The notes below the pieces were generated by a model. The model was not told where the DNA came from. It saw nothing but the letters and a program-made list of their open reading frames with translations, and ran no database searches. Both the position numbers and the translations under genes were made by a program. Positions 7,471 to 10,232 of a stretch of DNA of 10,232 nt are shown piece by piece (the stretch's first letter is position 1; every line of letters begins with the position of its first letter). The stretch is taken from assembly GCA_946477805.1 (NCBI GenBank), contig CAMKZP010000082.1:1-10232 (forward strand), in the 5' to 3' direction. Origin of the DNA: an uncultured Enterobacter sp. GTDB taxonomy: Bacteria > Pseudomonadota > Gammaproteobacteria > Enterobacterales > Enterobacteriaceae.

Positions 7471-8222
7471 TTATTTTTATCCCACTTGTAATGATAAAAA
7501 TTCTCGCATGATATCACCTCGCTGGACTTACCGGCGTGGCAATAAGAGAGTAATTCTCTGGAGTTACCTTTATCGGAAAGGCTTACCTCATTACTGTAAA
7601 TAATGACATCATTTCTTTTGCACTGTATTTTTTTATTAGCGATAACCTTAAGGATCCGGTCTAACGTCGCTTTGCGCTCATCATCGGGAATGTCTTTTAA
7701 ATAATGAATATGGCAGGCGCTGTCTGGCGTCTGAAGCACCGTTATATTGTCGGTGGCATCTCTGAAAGCGTAATAATCCACGGCCGCTCCGGTAAGCAGC
7801 GCAGCGAGCAGCACTCCAGCAACGATATGGCGACGTGAGAAGCCAGCCGACGGCCCCTTGGAAAAAGAAGGGACAGGCGAGACGGCAGCCGTTTCCTGAA
7901 CGTCAACGCTAATGGCAGCATTAAGCTTGAAGCCGACCTTTGGCAGAGTAACAATCAGCTCGTGGCAGCCCAACAGCGCAAGATTACGACGCAAGATGCT
8001 GACATACTGGTTTAAATTGCTGCCTGATGCATGCAAACCGTGCTTATCCCAGACGGTTTCGAGAAGATATTCACGCGTCAGCTCCCTGCCTTCTGAGGAC
8101 AAAAAAGTCTCAAGTAAACGCGCAGCAGGTATCGCCAGCTTGATCACATCTTCGCTGGCAGGTAAATGCAACGTTCCATCATCGGTATTAAATACAATCA
8201 GCCTGTCTATCAGATACTTCAT
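7467..8222 (-). CDS. membrane-anchored winged-helix regulator (ToxR/CadC/MarT/YqeI type)
   Basis: A 251-residue one-component regulator that would bind DNA from the inner face of the membrane. Residues 1-101 form the OmpR-type winged helix, with the recognisable run REYLLETVWDKHG (50-62), the recognition-helix region SNLNQYVSILRRNL (68-81) and the wing TLPKVGFKL. A proline/serine-rich linker leads to one membrane segment at about 133-149. The periplasmic domain (about 152-251) has four cysteines, C170, C201, C228 and C239, enough for two disulfides. The short length is nearer to MarT/YqeI than to CadC (about 510). It forms a two-gene unit with the FidL-like gene and is divergent from the HD-domain gene. 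Known relatives control adhesins and other surface factors. The signal and targets here are unknown. Confidence 0.87.
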   Translation of the reverse strand: MKYLIDRLIVFNTDDGTLHLPASEDVIKLAIPAARLLETFLSSEGRELTREYLLETVWDKHGLHASGSNLNQYVSILRRNLALLGCHELIVTLPKVGFKLNAAISVDVQETAAVSPVPSFSKGPSAGFSRRHIVAGVLLAALLTGAAVDYYAFRDATDNITVLQTPDSACHIHYLKDIPDDERKATLDRILKVIANKKIQCKRNDVIIYSNEVSLSDKGNSRELLSYCHAGKSSEVISCENFYHYKWDKNK

Positions 8223-8274
8223 TTCGTCCCGTTGGATGTCATAAGCCAGCGCAACCTGCGAAGGAGTGTTAAGA

Positions 8275-8280
8275 AGTATA
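8275..8280 (-). promoter_or_regulatory. possible -10 box of the regulator operon
   Basis: TATACT on the minus strand matches five of six -10 bases and lies about 53 bases before the regulator start codon. The -35 is poor (TTCTGA at 17-base spacing), which suits an activated promoter. A TTTAGC motif at 8284-8289 falls inside the spacer, the same motif that clusters upstream of the YgdR-like gene. Confidence 0.35.
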
Positions 8281-8510
8281 CAAGCTAAATGACGGGATCA
8301 GAAACGTCGACTCCGCTGCCCAGCGACACTCAGGTACGCGTCAGTTATCAACACATCACACTGCAAATTCAAATCATCAAAAAATAAAAATCTATATATG
8401 ATGTCATTATTGAATTAAATTGCCAGACAAAGGCGATTACGGTTTTCTGAATAAGAAAGATAAGCGACAGGCGAAAGCTTGTGAATCGACTTCTTAACAG
8501 GAACGCTATT

Positions 8511-9662
8511 GTGGAAATTGCCTTCACTGACTTTTTAACGGGTATTTCATCAGCCCTCGATCTCCTGAACCCCGCAAACGGGCAGCGCGGGATCCGCCGC
8601 GCATTTATCGCCATGTCTGTCTTACGCCTGCAGGGCGCCAGCCCTGATGTGCAACAAAATATCTTTATTGCCGCATTACTTTATGAGCTTGGTTCGAAAA
8701 ATACTAATGGTGTATCCCGTTGCGAGAAAAAATTAAAAAGCACTCCTCTCATCGCGAAGAGTGCCCCTCTGATATTTGACAAGTCTGGGCTGCATGCCCA
8801 CAGCCGCCTGCTCGATTTGATCGATAATTTCGATTTGCTCGCTTTATACGAGTTTCCTCAGGGGCGTTATCCGGCTGCAGCCATTGAAACGGTATGTGAC
8901 TCGATCGGTTCTCGCTATTCGCTGGACGATGTGCTTACTCTGCGTGAGCTTGAGTCAAATCCAGAAATATGGTGGAAACTCTCTTCACCCGCTTTATTCG
9001 ACGACGTAAGAACTTCCTCTCCCTTTACTTCACAGTTGCTCAATGAAAATGAACTGGTCCAGCTTGCCGGTTTACTGGCCACAATCATTGATGAGCATTG
9101 TCAGCACGCGGGTCCTTATTCTGCAAAAATCGCTTATTACTCCGTTCGTCTTGCCCATTTATATGGATTTTCACCTTCAGGGGTTAACGAAATGCGTCTC
9201 GCTGGACTGCTTCATGGAATCGGAAAACTTGCTCTTCCGCCCAAACAGTTAGCACGCCAGAGTCTATTAACGGCTGACCAACAGAAGCAATTCAAGGCAT
9301 ATCCTTTAACGACCCGGGAGATACTCTCCAGGATACCGGGAATGTACAGAACAGCCATGATAGCAAGCCGCCAGCATGAGCAGCCGAATGGTAAAGGATT
9401 TCCTGACGCTTTATTTGGAACGCAGATGGATTTAAGTGCCAGAATGATTTCTGCCGCCTGTGCCTATGTCTCTCTTCTTGTGGGCTGTCACTCCAGCAGG
9501 CAATGTACCTCCGCAGAGGCGATCGACGTGATGAAAGCAAAATCAGCAGAGGGTTCGCTGGATTATGACGTCGTGGAAGCCCTGGAAATGATTATCCTGC
9601 ACGAAGGCGATACGACTGCTCACAAAGTGCAGGCGAATGCATTAGAGGAGAATATCTGGTGA
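8511..9662 (+). CDS. tandem HD / HD-GYP-like domain protein with degenerate active sites
   Basis: From GTG 8511 the protein has 383 residues, with two HD-type units. The first (about residues 5-65) has the pattern SSALDLLNP followed by AALLYELG (54-61), where active relatives have AALLHDIG. The second (about 195-335) follows the HD-GYP plan: AGLLHGIGKLALPP with H235-G236 for the HD pair, YP at 264-265 where HP is usual, and RQHEQPNGKGFP with Q288-H289-E290 and GFP (296-298) where HHE and GYP are usual. Most metal ligands are therefore changed. HD-GYP enzymes hydrolyse cyclic-di-GMP; this one is more likely a binding or scaffold protein, if the reading is right. GTG 8511 has AGGA 8 bases upstream. 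An in-frame GTG at 8481 would add ten residues. It overlaps a small ORF at its end. Confidence 0.8.
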   Translation: MEIAFTDFLTGISSALDLLNPANGQRGIRRAFIAMSVLRLQGASPDVQQNIFIAALLYELGSKNTNGVSRCEKKLKSTPLIAKSAPLIFDKSGLHAHSRLLDLIDNFDLLALYEFPQGRYPAAAIETVCDSIGSRYSLDDVLTLRELESNPEIWWKLSSPALFDDVRTSSPFTSQLLNENELVQLAGLLATIIDEHCQHAGPYSAKIAYYSVRLAHLYGFSPSGVNEMRLAGLLHGIGKLALPPKQLARQSLLTADQQKQFKAYPLTTREILSRIPGMYRTAMIASRQHEQPNGKGFPDALFGTQMDLSARMISAACAYVSLLVGCHSSRQCTSAEAIDVMKAKSAEGSLDYDVVEALEMIILHEGDTTAHKVQANALEENIW

Positions 9663-9748
9663 TCAGAATTATTTTTGAAGTGTTTTCTGTATTGGTTTCG
9701 ATCTGGTACGTCATCTGGATATTGCTTGAAGGCATGGGGAAATTCTAA
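9659..9748 (+). CDS. 29-residue putative single-pass membrane protein
   Basis: A short frame that begins with GTG overlapping the stop of the HD-domain gene (GTGA, 4 bases) and ends at TAA 9746-9748. A strong Shine-Dalgarno, AGGAG at 9646-9650, lies 8 bases before the GTG, which is better than most sites in this window and hard to explain otherwise. The product is almost wholly hydrophobic from residue 4 to 23, apart from E7, and ends in SIWYVIWILLEGMGKF, with a Trp/Tyr cluster typical of a membrane helix and a short charged tail. I do not recognise the family. Coupling suggests it is made in step with the HD protein and may tether or modulate it. Gene finders usually miss frames this short. 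Confidence 0.65.
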   Translation: MIRIIFEVFSVLVSIWYVIWILLEGMGKF

Positions 9749-9782
9749 TCCCTCTGGCCGCTCTTTGTTGTCTAATTGACCA

Positions 9783-10079
9783 TTAACGATATAAAGCAAC
9801 CAGCAAACCTTTAGTACGTGCAGCGTTTAACCATTTTAACTGCATGTGCCCCGTATTTCCCGGCAGGGCAAACGTCTGGTTGTCCTCAGAGGTGACATGA
9901 TAAGAAGCTGTGTGGTGCGTATTGTTTTTCATGCAGCTTGAACTAATGCTGCCGTGCGACGTAGAAATATGGCATACCGCCTCGGTAATCATTCCATGAA
10001 AAGAGACGGACGTTTGTGAAGCTGCTGAACACGTCGTTGTAAAAGCAAAAATCATCATGGCCAGTAAGTAACGCATCAT
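9783..10079 (-). CDS. short pilin-like secreted protein
   Basis: A 98-residue protein with a cleavable signal peptide (about residues 1-20, likely cut after CSA or CSAA). The mature start SVSFHGMITEAVCHIS follows the first strand and first cysteine of chaperone-usher pilins (x-F-x-G-x-I-x-x-x-x-C). The end LLVALYR resembles the terminal strand with its penultimate tyrosine. Typical pilins are 150-180 residues with cysteines far apart. Here the second cysteine follows 13 residues after the first, so this is a miniature form and not a standard major subunit. No usher or chaperone gene is in the window. I chose the ATG at 10079, because AGAG lies 6 bases before it; the ATG at 10085 has this sequence directly against it. 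It is convergent with the HD-protein operon. Confidence 0.6.
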   Translation of the reverse strand: MMRYLLAMMIFAFTTTCSAASQTSVSFHGMITEAVCHISTSHGSISSSCMKNNTHHTASYHVTSEDNQTFALPGNTGHMQLKWLNAARTKGLLVALYR

Positions 10080-10102
10080 AGTCATCTCTTTAGAAAAGTT
10101 TC

Positions 10103-10121
10103 GGCTGGCTGTTCGCCAACC
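10103..10121 (-). other. hairpin in the leader of the pilin-like gene
   Basis: On the minus strand GGTTGGC-GAACA-GCCAGCC forms a 7-bp stem with one G-U pair, about 24 bases before the start codon. A TATATA box lies a little upstream, at about 10132-10137, without a recognisable -35. The hairpin would lie in the 5' leader if transcription starts there. Confidence 0.3.
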
Positions 10122-10202
10122 TCTGATGCCTCTATATAACCATATCTTTTCACCGAAGCGGTATCATATGCTGCATAACCACCATATATAGTTATTTACT
10201 CC

Positions 10203-10232
10203 CTGTCTCTTATACACATCTCCGAGCCCACG
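10203..10232. other. Nextera/Tn5 sequencing adapter, not genomic
   Basis: Bases 10203-10221 are CTGTCTCTTATACACATCT, the 19-base Tn5 mosaic end used in Nextera libraries. They are followed by CCGAGCCCACG, the first 11 bases of the Nextera read-2 adapter, up to the last base. This is untrimmed adapter at a contig end, not a transposon: no Tn5 genes or second end are present. Confidence 0.96.

Noticed and set aside
8369..8614. 81-codon minus-strand frame at the start of the HD-domain gene
   Set aside because: It overlaps the HD gene start and its AT-rich promoter region, has no ribosome site and no family resemblance.
10203..10221. Real Tn5/IS50 end
   Set aside because: The hyperactive 19-base mosaic end followed directly by the Nextera read-2 sequence is a library artefact; no transposase gene is present.
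1..10232. CRISPR array, tRNA or rRNA genes
   Set aside because: I looked for regularly spaced direct repeats and for tRNA-like cloverleaf ends with CCA and saw none.

Overview
The window looks like the end of a draft-genome contig from a member of the Enterobacteriaceae close to Enterobacter, Lelliottia or Leclercia. The basis is a left half that carries mtlA, mtlD, mtlR and yibL in the enterobacterial order, with proteins of the lengths and active-site positions I know from E. coli. The genus is an inference. The last 30 bases are not genomic: they match the Tn5 mosaic end plus the Nextera read-2 adapter, so real sequence stops at about 10202.

Layout, left to right. Bases 1-562 are the non-coding control region of the mannitol operon, with four strong CRP (cAMP receptor protein) sites and one weak one. 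mtlA (mannitol PTS enzyme IICBA) imports and phosphorylates mannitol, mtlD oxidises mannitol-1-phosphate to fructose-6-phosphate, and mtlR is the operon's repressor, overlapping mtlD by 4 bp. An interspersed palindromic repeat lies between mtlA and mtlD. yibL follows with a hairpin behind it.

From about 4780 the content changes to accessory genes, mostly on the minus strand and mostly for the cell envelope. Reading along the minus strand from 8222: a membrane-anchored winged-helix regulator of the ToxR/MarT/YqeI kind, coupled by a 4-bp overlap to a FidL/YqeJ-like membrane protein; then a YgdI/YgdR-type lipoprotein; then an amino-acid permease of the HAAAP (SdaC/YhjV) family broken by an in-frame TGA; then an unrecognised lipoprotein with a probable disulfide.

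On the plus strand, divergent from the regulator, is a tandem HD / HD-GYP-like protein in which most metal-binding residues appear to be replaced. Its stop overlaps the start of a 29-codon ORF with a strong Shine-Dalgarno that would encode a single-pass membrane protein. A very short pilin-like secreted protein lies convergent at the right end.

The mannitol genes form a textbook catabolic operon under CRP and MtlR. In the right half, the pairing of a MarT-like regulator with a degenerate cyclic-di-GMP-type domain protein, a small membrane protein and a pilin-like protein suggests a surface or adhesion-related module. That link rests on position only. The least familiar part is the HD protein with its small coupled membrane partner.
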